Shown here in pieces: positions 55,005 through 64,000 of a stretch of DNA of 64,000 nucleotides. The translations under genes and the position numbers were made by a program. The first letter of the stretch is position 1, and the number at the start of each line of letters is the position of its first letter. The notes below the pieces were generated by a model that worked only from the letters and a program-made list of their open reading frames with translations, did not search any database and had not been told where the DNA came from. Location: NCBI GenBank assembly GCA_020631735.1, contig CM036159.1, positions 16,283,511-16,347,510 on the forward strand. The letters run 5' to 3'. Source of the stretch: Saccharum officinarum (lineage: Eukaryota; Streptophyta; Magnoliopsida; Poales; Poaceae).

Positions 55005-55217
55005 TTATTTTTTTTTAGCAAAAGCTCGAAGGTAAGTGAAATCAAGAATTTGTTTTAGGGTAGTTTTCGAAATAACTTTCTTCGTCTCTCCTAGCAAACA
55101 AAAAAAAAGGCGTGTGAGCATGTCCATGCATCTCGACGACTGTCGTACAGGTCCTCGTCGTCGTCGATCTTGCTGCAATGCTGCTGCATGGCGTGGAGTC
55201 TGTAGCTGCAACTGCAA

Positions 55218-55461
55218 GGCCGCGTTCACTTCCCCTCCCAACCCAAAATATTTCCTCTTACACACATCACATCAAATCTTTTGATGTATGCATAGAGAAT
55301 TAAACGTAGGTAAAAAAGATAACTAATTGCATAGTTTGTCTGTAAATGTCAGGACGAATCTTTTGAACCTAGTTAGTCCATAATTAGACAAATTTTGTCA
55401 AATAACAACGAAAGATGCTACAGTAACTTTTCAGCTACTTTTCGCGAAGTGAACACACCCC
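55218..55461. mobile_element. Tourist-like MITE with GGCCGCGTTCAC termini
   Basis: Inverted ends GGCCGCGTTCACTTC and GAAGTGAACACACCC. The core (ATTGCATAGTTTGTCTG, GACGAATCTTTTGAACC) is related to the other copies. Confidence 0.78.
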
Positions 55462-55726
55462 AAGTCAAAAAAAAAAAAAAAAAAGCCCTGGCAGCAGTAG
55501 AGCACAGGAACCTTTTCCGCTATGGAGCGATGCGTTTGTTGACCAAGGCGTATAGTGCATGGGGAACGATCGATCTCCGCTATGGGGCAGACGGGCAGTC
55601 TCTCCTTCCCTTCCCAAGAAGATACTACAAACCAGCAGCAACAAGCCAGGCACAGTCAGTCCCTGTCAGACCCACGCCCTGCTGGTTTGCGCAGTACAGT
55701 ACAGTACTGCAGTTGCTAGCTCAGTC

Positions 55727-56341
55727 GACTACCCGTACTGATGAACCTCTATATTCATCTCATCTATCCTCTATATTATCTTCTATCCACTCTATTCACT
55801 ATGGGACCCACTTGTCACTTTATCTAAATATATCCATGTGTGATCTAGTTTTGAAGGATTTATTAAGACGAATTTAATGGTGCAATCGAAATTTAATTTG
55901 AATTTTTGGTTTGTGAGTTATAGCATTTTTTCCTTTATTTAGCTAGTGGGGCCCGCCACTATAGAGTATATAGTAAGCATTGTAGTACCACTCTAAATAT
56001 AGAGTGAAACCTTGTTTATATGCATCCCAAAAGTTAAAATTTTTTCACTCTCTCTCCATCACGTCAATCTTTGGACCTGTGCATGAAGTAGTAAATGTAG
56101 GTAAAAAATAATTAATTACACAGTTTAGTTGGAAATCACGAGATGGATCTTTTGAGCCTAATTGGTCCACGATTGGATAATATTTGCCAAATAAGACGAA
56201 AGTGATACTATTCATCGGTTTGAAATTTTTTTCAATCTAAACATGGCCTGAGAGAAAGGATAGAGTATCGTTTTAGAGTACTCAGTGCAGCAGTTTTTAC
56301 TCTATATTCGTACTCTAAAGCTTTAGAGTACCGGGATAGTC
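55727..56341 (-). mobile_element. MITE family with GACTACCCG termini, copy B, interrupted
   Basis: Reverse orientation of copy A, with inner sequence ACTCTAAAGCTTTAGAGTA and ACTCTATATTCG near its right end. It is split by a Tourist-like MITE at 56008-56248. Without that insertion and its duplicated 3 bp it is about 371 bp. Confidence 0.75.
56008..56248. mobile_element. Tourist-like MITE nested in another MITE, TGA target duplication
   Basis: 241 bp flanked by TGA at 56005-56007 and 56249-56251. The uninterrupted relative at 53892-54340 supplies the empty site, confirming the boundaries. Ends CCTTGTTTAT and ATCTAAACATGGCC. Confidence 0.85.
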
Positions 56342-56535
56342 TCACTTTGGGTCCCTGCCTGGATACCCTACACTGCAGGTCACCAGCATTTTTTACTTCA
56401 CATGTATACGGAGTAGACATGTACCAGTATAGTACGAGTAGTGGCACTGTTCACTTGTTCAGGATGATGAGCATGGCAGATGGCAATATGACATTCTAAA
56501 CTACTGGCAGATGCTTGCCTAAATTAAAGGTCCTA
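56342..56535. other. Short intergenic spacer
   Basis: No feature recognised between two MITEs. Confidence 0.5.
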
Positions 56536-56793
56536 CATCCGTCCTATAAAGAATGGAACTATGGGTTGTGTATCATGTAAAGTGGTTCACGTTTAACCAA
56601 ATTTCTAGTAAATAGTATTCATATTTATAACCCCAAATTAATTTATTAAAAAATACATTTTATAATTAATCTAATGATATTTATTTGATATTATAAATAT
56701 TTATACTTTTTTATCTATAATTGGTCAAAGTTGATATACTAACACGTGATACTGTTCTAGAATTGCATTCTTTTCGGGACGGATAGGAGAGAG
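56536..56793. mobile_element. Stowaway-like MITE
   Basis: Begins CATCCGTCCTATAAAG and ends CGGGACGGATAGGAGAGAG, with TA at both flanks. Confidence 0.75.
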
Positions 56794-57022
56794 TATTAGC
56801 TAACCACCGGATCATCTCTCCACACCCATATTAGTATTTCTCTGTCTGCTTTATCTCTAGCTTATGGTAAATGTAGCTTTTCCAAAAGAAGTGTTATTGT
56901 TAAGAAATTCTTAGGCATAAGCATGGCAACAGTTGGTCAAGAAAACGGAATTTATGACATGAGGGGCATATTGTAACAAAGTGCGGCTGCTTGCCCTAAA
57001 TTGCGGTAAGCAAACCAATTAT

Positions 57023-57278
57023 GGCTGTGTTTAGTTCCACAAAAAAAACACTATGCAAAAAAAAGATTTCCCGTCACATCAAACTTGCGATACATGCATG
57101 GAGTACTAAATGTAGATGAAATTAAAAACTAATTGTACATCTTGGTTGTACTTTGCGAGACGAACGTTTTGAACCTAATTAGTCAACGGTTGGACACTAT
57201 TTGCCAAATAAAGCCAAAACATGCTACAGTACTTTTTTTACACCTTTTTACACCTTTTTACACAACTAAACACACCCT
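57023..57278. mobile_element. Tourist-like MITE with a small tandem repeat
   Basis: Starts GGCTGTGTTTAGTTCC and ends AACTAAACACACCC. Near the right end CTTTTTACAC is repeated about three times (57235-57263). Confidence 0.75.
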
Positions 57279-57411
57279 ATATGAGAAACTGACATCGGAT
57301 AGCGAAATTTAAACCACTACGTACATTATTGATAATGAAAACTAAGCCTAGAGATGAAACAAGAGTGTGTTTGGTTGCCTTGATGTCTTCGGCCCGCATG
57401 AGCCAAACCAT

Positions 57412-57651
57412 GCCCTTGTTTAGATTGAAGAAAATTTCAACCCGATAAATAGTATCATTTTCGTCTTATTTGGCAAATATTGTCCAATCATGGACCAACT
57501 AGGCTCAAAAGATTCGTCTCGTGATTTTGAACTAAACTGTGTAATTAGATATTTTTTTACCTACATTTAGTACTCCATGCAAGTGGCTAAAAATTGATGT
57601 GATGAAGAGAGTGAAAAAACTTAGAACTTTGAGGCAAACTAAACAAGGCGC
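57412..57651. mobile_element. Tourist-like MITE
   Basis: Termini GCCCTTGTTTAGATTG and CAAACTAAACAAGGCGC. The core is almost the same as 52319-52560. Confidence 0.82.
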
Positions 57652-58187
57652 ATATCCAGGCCTGACTCGGTGGGTGCACAAGAAAGGTTGCGGACCCACA
57701 TGTCAATATCACAATACATTCATGTTGCATCAGTTGGAAATGATCTCCACCAGTTAGCCCAACGGCCAACTGAGCTCTTGACCTGCGCCCTGATCGGAGG
57801 TGCCCAACCCATAGAAGGCTGGTGGGCCCCGTTGCACAGCGCCATAAATAGGAGGTGGGGGCCAGGGCACAAAGAGTGAGGTTCACTGCCACTGCCGCCA
57901 CCCACCGTCCTAACCCTAGCCGATCCCGAGGGTGGCACTGCCAGCGGCGGGATGTCCCACCATCGGCGCCACTGCACCGCTTCTCGCCACCGACACCGAC
58001 TCCATGACGGACTCCTCTCAGGCCGGCAATCGGTAACGCATCCCCGTTCCCATCCTCCCTATCTCTCTCTCTATTACTCTCTCTCCCTTTCTTCAGTAAG
58101 TGTTCCATGATTCTACTGGTTTTATCTCAAATGCAAAGAGTAGTTCCCACTAGATCCACTGCTAGACGATATTAAAGACACTAACAA
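57652..58187 (+). repeat. Probable LTR of an unidentified retrotransposon
   Basis: It directly precedes a PBS-like sequence and ends with CTAACA. A CATAAATAGG box at 57840 could be its TATA element. A GC-rich stretch and CTCTCTCTCTATTACTCTCTCTC follow. No second copy lies in the window and the left boundary is unknown. Confidence 0.4.
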
Positions 58188-58189
58188 TG

Positions 58190-58201
58190 GTACCAGAGCT
58201 A
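58190..58201 (+). promoter_or_regulatory. Primer binding site of the unidentified retrotransposon
   Basis: TGGTACCAGAGC differs at one base from the initiator-Met tRNA PBS TGGTATCAGAGC. Confidence 0.6.
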
Positions 58202-58679
58202 GGTTTTTACTAGTGTGTGGATCTAGAGTTTTGGGGAAGAAAGAAATCACAGAAAAGAAGAGAAAAGCCAGATTCGATCCGGAAAGAAATCTCCAGAACC
58301 CGAACCCTAACCCTAAAAGAGAAACCCTAGAAGGGGAAAGATCACAATAGAAAGGATGGAAGGGGAGGATGAACAGAATAGAGGCCTACCTTGGCTCAAA
58401 TGTCACCACCGCGATGCCGTTTCGCCGGCGAGGCGGGTAGATTAGCCGAGCCACGGGCTCGACGGTTCCTCCCTACACCGCCAGAGTGCAGGAAGATAGA
58501 AGCCTAGTCGCCGGGCCAGGAGCCCTCGCCGTAGGCATGGCCGCCGCCTCGGGACGGGTGCAAAGGGCACCACCGCACAACCCTTCGACGGCGACGCGCT
58601 CACCCTCGGGTGGACGCGTACACTAGCGAAGGGGCGCGCGGCAGCGCCGCCATTCCCTCCAGCCACCATGGTCGGCCAC
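58202..58679 (+). other. Leader of the unidentified retrotransposon, interrupted by a copia insertion
   Basis: Purine-rich leader (GAACCCTAACCCTAAAAGAG near 58300) then GC-rich sequence to 58679, where the SIRE-type copia LTR begins. The remainder of the older element would be on the far side, beyond the window. Confidence 0.4.
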
Positions 58680-60592
58680 TTGAAAGCTCTATGTTTAGTG
58701 TTGGTAATTAGTGACAATGCCTATGTACTAATCCTATGCCTAAGTTGTATATAGCATATGAGGATTAGTACATTCCAAGGTTGGTGGCAAGATAGACATG
58801 GTGATCATGATGGCCACACTTGGATTTGGACGCAACCCTACATGATCAAGGCAAAGGTATATGCTTAAAGGTTGTGTTTTAGTAACCAAGACACCTAGTG
58901 GTGTGGTTACATTATAGGATAGATAGCCGTACTATAAAGAGGGGAATGACGCGGCTATTGAACTCCTAAGTGCCTCTAGGTGTGCATTTCATAATCATAT
59001 GCATTTGGATAGAACTAATAACGCCTCAAAAATGATTGTGAAAATGCTAACACACTCGCACATGACGTAATCACTTGGTGGTGTTAGCACTTTTGCGATG
59101 GCGTTAGAGTTTGAGCGGTAGAGAGGGTTTGGGGTCCTCTCTCCCTCCCGCCGAGCTTGCGAGACAGGATTCAGGTGTTTTTGAGGAGTTGAAACGACTA
59201 TTTTCCACTACGCTGGAAGTCAGAAAAGAAATAGAGGTGAACGGAGGTCACAGACGTGACCGGACGCGGTCTCTGTTTGACCGGACGCATCCGGTCAGTG
59301 TTCAGTGTCTGCGCATGTTTTGGTTTTTTGATCGGACACGGTGGCGCGTCCGGTCACAGACGATAGGACGCGTCCGGTCGTTCAGGGAGCTTACTAGACT
59401 CCAACCGGACGTTGGCACTGTGGCATCCGGTCAGTTCTACAGCGCGTCCGGTCGCTGTTTCATTGTGCGCTGCTCAGGCTTTACCAGCGCATCTGGTCCG
59501 TTACGGGACCAGCGCGTCCGGTCGAGCTTCGCGCGTCCGGTCGTTACGTGGAGTGCGTCCGGTCGGTGGTTCACGGCGTAGGCGCTGTGCGATCGGTGCG
59601 TCCGGTCAGTTTGACCAGAGCATCCGGTCAGCGCGACTTCGGTTGTTTCAAGTGCCTAATGGCTATATTCGAAGGGGTACGTCTATAAATACTCGTTGGC
59701 CGGCTTAAGGCTCTCTCTCTTGGATATTTGACATACTTGTGAGCACTTTGAGCTAAGCAACTCCCCTCTCACTCATCTCTCTTGCTTTTTTTACATATTC
59801 GAAGTGAGATTGAGTTATCCAAGTGCATTTGCATTGTGAGATTGCATCTAGTTAGCACTTGGTGGTTGATTTGCTGCGAGATTCTTGTTTCTCTTGGTGG
59901 TTGCCGCCACCTAGACGGCTTGGAGTAGCTTAGAGGCACTGGCAAGAGTTGGTGATTGTTCTTGGCCACCTCCGGTGATTGTGAGGGGTTTGTGCCTACC
60001 TCGGCGAAGCGCCAAAGGCAACATTAGTAAATTGCTCGTGTCATTGCAACCTTTTGCCATTTGGTAGGTTCTTGTGACGCCTTTTGAGAGGCTCTGTGTG
60101 AGACCGATTAGACACCAAACCACGTGGTGAAGAGGGACACAACGAGGACTAACGTGTCGGCAAGCACGTGAACCTCGGGATAAATCTTTGTGTCATCACT
60201 TTCATATTGTGATTGATTGATCCCGGTGTTCGGTTGTCTTGGTATTCATTGTTGATCATATTGGTTGGCTCAATACTTCGCCCCTCGGTGAAACTCTTCT
60301 AACTCAACTCCGTATTACCTTCTTAGTTATTTTTGCTAGCTAGTTAGCTTTGCTAGAGCAGCTCCTTTGTGTAGCTTGCTAGTTGTAGTTGTAGTTACCT
60401 TCTTGGTTTAACTTGTGCGATTGAGTGCAAATATACTAGAATTGTGAATTGGTTAGGTGGCTTGCAAACACCCCGTAGGCTAAGCAAAACTCGCATCTCG
60501 CTACTTGTTATATTGATAAACTTTGTTTAGCTTGTCTTTGTAGAAATTTTTAAAAGGCTATTCACCCCTCTCTAGCCATCAAGACCTTTTAA
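58680..60592 (+). repeat. 5' LTR of the second SIRE-type copia element
   Basis: Begins TTGAAAG and ends CTTTTAA, about 1913 bp. It aligns with 4076-5918. It carries a degenerate decamer array (about 59258-59630), where the central palindrome has a G-to-A change, and the TATA box at 59684-59691. Confidence 0.9.
59684..59691 (+). promoter_or_regulatory. TATA box of the copia 5' LTR
   Basis: TATAAATA directly downstream of the GCGTCCGGTC array, in the promoter-bearing LTR of this copy. Confidence 0.7.
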
Positions 60593-60593
60593 G

Positions 60594-60604
60594 TGGTATC
60601 AGAG
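60594..60604 (+). promoter_or_regulatory. Primer binding site of the second copia element
   Basis: TGGTATCAGAG lies one base after the LTR, matching the 3' end complement of initiator-Met tRNA for 11 bases. Confidence 0.85.
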
Positions 60605-60645
60605 ATGTGGTCATCGTTTGCAAGGCTTAACAACCTCAGTACAAG

Positions 60646-61513
60646 ATGGCTCAAGTTATGTTCAATCATGTTAATGGTAAGCCTCCATTCTTTAATGGCA
60701 TCTCTTCCTTGGATCATTGGAAAAGGAAGATGAAGCAATACCTAGGCAATATACATGGGATGTGACCAAAGAAGGATACATCATTCTTGATGAGAAAAAT
60801 CTCACTCTCAATGACCGCATCAACAAACAATGCAACACGGCGGCACTTGACACAATCTATCGTGCCATTGATGACAAAGTATTTGAGCAAATCAAAGATT
60901 TTGAAAAGGCAAATGAGCTTTGGATAAGGCTTGAAGAAACATATGAAGGCACTTCAATGGTAAAAAGTGCCAAACTATATATGCTTAAGGATAAGTTATC
61001 CACTTTCAAGATGAAGGATGATGAATCCATCCCGGAGATGTTCTATAGGCTTCAAGTCATTGTCAATAATCTCAAGGGGCTTGGGGAGAAGGTTGAGGAC
61101 AAGGACTTCTCACACAAGTTCTTGATGTGTTTACCCAAGAAGTTTGCTACCTTGAGAAGAATGATCTTTAGAGAGGGATTGGACAAAGTCAAACCAACCG
61201 ATGTGCTTGGAGATATCATGACCGATGCCCAATACAATGATGATGAAGATGAGGTAGGAGAGAAGAAGGAGACCAAAGTCAAGTAAAAGAAGCCCATTGC
61301 ATTCAAGGCTTCATCTTCTAAGGGCAAGAGCAAGGTGGAGAGCGATGATGATGACCCATTCAATGATGAGACCATGGCCCTCCTAGTGCACAAGATGGGA
61401 AGGTTCATGAAGAAGAAAGGATATGGGGACAAAAAAGAGGAGAGACACTATGAAGACAAAGACCCTTTACTACAATTGCAATAGCCCCGATCACATAGTG
61501 ACGGATTGCCCCG
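60646..61513 (+). pseudogene. Copia gag, N-terminal part, broken
   Basis: The likely start is ATG 60646 (MAQVMFNHVNGKPPFFNG), 41 bp after the PBS. A frameshift near 60745 moves the reading into the frame open at 60717-61286. That frame carries the UBN2-type gag domain (WDVTKEGYIILDEKN, CNTAALDTIYRAI, LRRMIFREGLDKV). A TAA at 61284-61286 interrupts a lysine-rich stretch that continues readably to about 61460. A further frameshift then gives NCNSPDHIVTDCP, a zinc-knuckle remnant whose first Cys is Tyr. Gag forms the virus-like particle in copia elements. Confidence 0.88.
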
Positions 61514-62766
61514 ATGAAGCTCAAGAAGAACAAGAAGGATAAGAAAGAGAAGGAGAAGAAAGCAAAGAAGAGCTTCACATTTAACAACAAGAAGAAGAGT
61601 GGTGGTTATGTGGTCACTTGGGATAGTGACAACTCGGATAGTGATGATGATGCAAGCTCTAGTGATGATGAAAGGACCACTCGGCGAGCCATTGCAAGCA
61701 TCGCTCTCTCCAACAAGCCATCCATCTTTGACACTATATCGACATGCCTTATGGCTAAGCCTACTAAGGTAAAATATGATGATAGTGATGATGATTCTTA
61801 TGCTAGTGATGGTTATAGGAGTGATGATGAGGAGGATGAGGACTACTCCAAGGATGATCTATTGGGCATAATAGATCAAATGAGCAAGGACTACAAGAGG
61901 ACCACCAAGAAATACAAGATCTTGGAACAAGAGCTCATTGCCAAGAGCAATAAAAATGATGCCTTGATGGAGGAGCTTGTAGCTCTAAAAAAGAGTAAGG
62001 AGTGCAAAGGAATTGAACAAGAACTCAAAGCTCTTAGGAAATCCTTTGATGACCTTAAAGTTGCTCACACTAGGCTTAAGGAAGCCCACTCCACTCTACT
62101 TGAGCTCATCAAGAAAAAGGACCTCAAGTTGGAGAAGTTTATGAAGAAAGCTAAGGAGGGGCAAGTGATTATCACTTGTGATATTGGACTAACATGTGAT
62201 ATTATTGATGATTCTTTATTTGTTGGTCCTACTAATGCTTCATGTAGCTCATCATCATCCACCACAACCAACTCTATCTCTACTACTAGTGATTCATCAC
62301 TTGTGGTTGAGAATGAGACTCTCAAGAGAGAGGTGGATGATCTCACCCGCGTATTAGGCAATGCCTATGGTGGGGATACCCGCTTGCTAAAATACTTGGG
62401 TAGCCAAAGGTTCTCTCTTAATAAAGAGGGCTTGGGCTATACTCCCAAGAAGGGCAAGGCGGCCTTTGCTACTCCAAAGCTTCGCTTTATGAAGAGCAAT
62501 GGTCGTATTGCAATAGATGCAAGGAAGTTAGGCATCTAGAGATTAATTGTAATAAAATGAATAAGAACAACAATAAGTTTCATGCTAAAATGGATTGTAT
62601 TTCTTTTTATTCTTGTTATGTGGTTACCAAGGGTGAGAAGGGTGTGCAAGCTATGTTTGTTAGTACACCAATTGTGGGTCCAAAGAAGAAGTACATTTGG
62701 GTACCAAAGATCTTAGTTACTAACCTCCAAGGACCCAAGCAAGTATGGGTACCTAAAAGACATTAA
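61514..62766 (+). pseudogene. Copia gag, C-terminal coiled-coil region and CCHC knuckle, broken
   Basis: The frame at 61514-62539 is Lys/Glu/Asp/Ser-rich. It has a long predicted coiled coil (LEQELIAKSNKNDALMEELV and following) typical of SIRE-type gag. Near 62505 a frameshift puts an intact CCHC knuckle (CNRCKEVRHLEINC, 62509-62550) into the frame of the next piece (62557-62766). That piece ends GPKQVWVPKRH at a TAA. The knuckle binds nucleic acid. Confidence 0.85.
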
Positions 62767-62977
62767 ATTATTTTGTAGGTAAATTACAAGGTCGGAGGAA
62801 GGCATTGGGTGCTTGATAGTGGATGCTCTCAACATATGACCGGTGATTTAAGAATGTTCAACTCTCTCAAAATGAAATGATAGTGGCATTGATAGTATCA
62901 CATTTGGTGACAATAGCAAGGGTGATGTGAAGGCTCTTGGAAGGATTGCAATCTAAAATGATCATAGCATTTCCAAT
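62767..62977 (+). pseudogene. Copia aspartic protease fragment
   Basis: WVLDSGCSQHMTGD at 62806-62847 is the protease active-site region (DSG). Tandem stops at about 62878-62883 and a TAA near 62956 interrupt it. Readable protease sequence (ITFGDNSKG) continues in another frame. Confidence 0.85.
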
Positions 62978-64000
62978 GTGCTCTTAGTTGAAAAGTTGAA
63001 CTTCAATCTTCTCTCGGTTGCTCAATTATGTGAACTTGGTTTCAAGTGTATATTTGGTGTTGATGATGTAGAGATAGTTAGTGTTGATGACTCTAATTTG
63101 ATCTTCAAGGGTTTTAGATATGAGAATCTATACTTGGTTGATTTCAATGCTAGTGACACTCAACTTTCAACATGCTTGCTCACCAAATTAAGTATGGGTT
63201 GGTTATGGCATAGAAGACTTGGTCATGTTGGCATGAAGCAATTGAACAAGTTAGTGAAGCATGACTTAGTTAGAGGCTTGAAGGATATCACATTTGAGAA
63301 GGATAAGCTATGTAGTGCATGTCAAGCCAGAAATCAAGTGGGCAACACTCATCCATTAAAGAGCATTATGAGTACTTCCAAGGCATTTGAGTTGTTGCAC
63401 ATGGATTTATTTGGGCCAACTACATACACAAGCATTGGTGGCAACAAGTATGGTTTTATGATTGTGGATGATTTCACTAGATATACATGGGTATTCTTTC
63501 TTGGGGACAAGAGTGATGTATTTGACATATTCAAGAAGTTCATCAAGAGAGTGCAAAATGAGTTTGAGACCATAATCAAGAAAGTAAGAAGTGACAATGG
63601 AAGTGAGTTTAGAAACACAAGAGTTGATGAGCTATGTGATGAGCTTGGAATCAAGCATCAATTCTCGGCCAAGTATACACCTCAATCAAATGGCCTAGTT
63701 GAGAGGAAGAATAGAACCTTAATTGATATGGCCAGATCAATGTTGAATGAGTATAATGTGAGTCATTTATTTTAGGCCGAAGCAATCAACACGGCTTGCT
63801 TCTATAGCAACCACCTCTATTGTCACAAGTTCCTAGAGAAGACACCATATGAGATCTTAAATGCAAGAAAGCCTAACATTGCATACTTTCGGGTATTTGG
63901 TTACAAGTGTTACATCTTGAAGAAGGGCACTAGATTGAGCAAGTTTGAGAAGAAATGTGATGAAGGATTCTTACTTGGTTACTCTACTACTAGCAAAGCT
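62978..64000 (+). pseudogene. Copia integrase, truncated by the window edge and a nonsense codon
   Basis: Open from 62978 to a TAG at 63773-63775. It contains the HHCC finger ([20 protein letters not shown]) and the integrase core with HMDLFGP, SDNGSEF and LVERKNR. The TAG replaces the Trp codon of SFWAEA seen in the left copy at 680-682. The same frame continues readably ([12 protein letters not shown]) to the right edge. The protein is closely related to 2-2917 but carries several substitutions (for example QARNQ for QAGKQ). Confidence 0.9.

Noticed and set aside
60594..60604. Initiator tRNA-like sequence as a tRNA gene
   Set aside because: Only 11 bases complementary to a tRNA 3' end, placed right after an LTR: a primer binding site.

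Overview
This window looks like nuclear DNA of a grass, most likely of the maize/sorghum/sugarcane group (Andropogoneae). The reasons are grass-type SIRE/Maximus copia and Tekay-like gypsy retrotransposons with long LTRs, very many Tourist and Stowaway MITEs, and a class I KNOX homeobox gene with a large MITE-filled intron. The species call is inference. No bacterial or organelle features were seen.

Layout: 1-5918 is the 3' half of a SIRE-type copia element (intact pol, long 3' untranslated region, 3' LTR). 5919-7788 is probably a remnant of another, minus-oriented LTR element. 7789-10608 is MITE-rich upstream DNA of a plus-strand KNOX gene with five coding exons (10609-17820, 359 codons predicted). 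Facing it tail-to-tail is a five-exon minus-strand gene (20681-22592, 211 codons) that reads as a plant BORCS5/LOH12CR1-like protein with a predicted N-myristoylation start. A 100-N gap lies at 23266-23365. Everything from 16487 to the gap is repeated, almost identically, from the gap to 30155, so KNOX exons 4-5 and the whole BORCS5-like gene appear twice. The repeat begins exactly at the start of the right contig and ends exactly at the end of the left contig. I therefore read it as an unmerged contig overlap and not as a biological duplication.

30156-37951 is gene-poor and MITE-rich. 37952-51338 is a complete but decayed gypsy chromovirus on the minus strand, with 3.7-4.0 kb LTRs and a 5-bp target duplication (ATTTG). 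Upstream of its gag it carries an intact 172-codon ORF. The protein starts like a histone H3 tail, has a coiled coil, and ends in an acidic tail with SUMO-interaction-like motifs. This is the most unusual item in the window. 51339-58187 is again MITE-dense, with several informative nested insertions. 58188-58679 is the PBS and leader of an unknown LTR element, interrupted by a second, decayed SIRE-type copia element (5' LTR, PBS, gag, protease, integrase) that runs off the right edge.

The two host genes have no obvious functional link. KNOX class I proteins are nuclear TALE homeodomain regulators of meristem fate. BORCS5-like proteins belong to a lysosome/vacuole-associated membrane complex. 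All other coding capacity is retrotransposon-derived.
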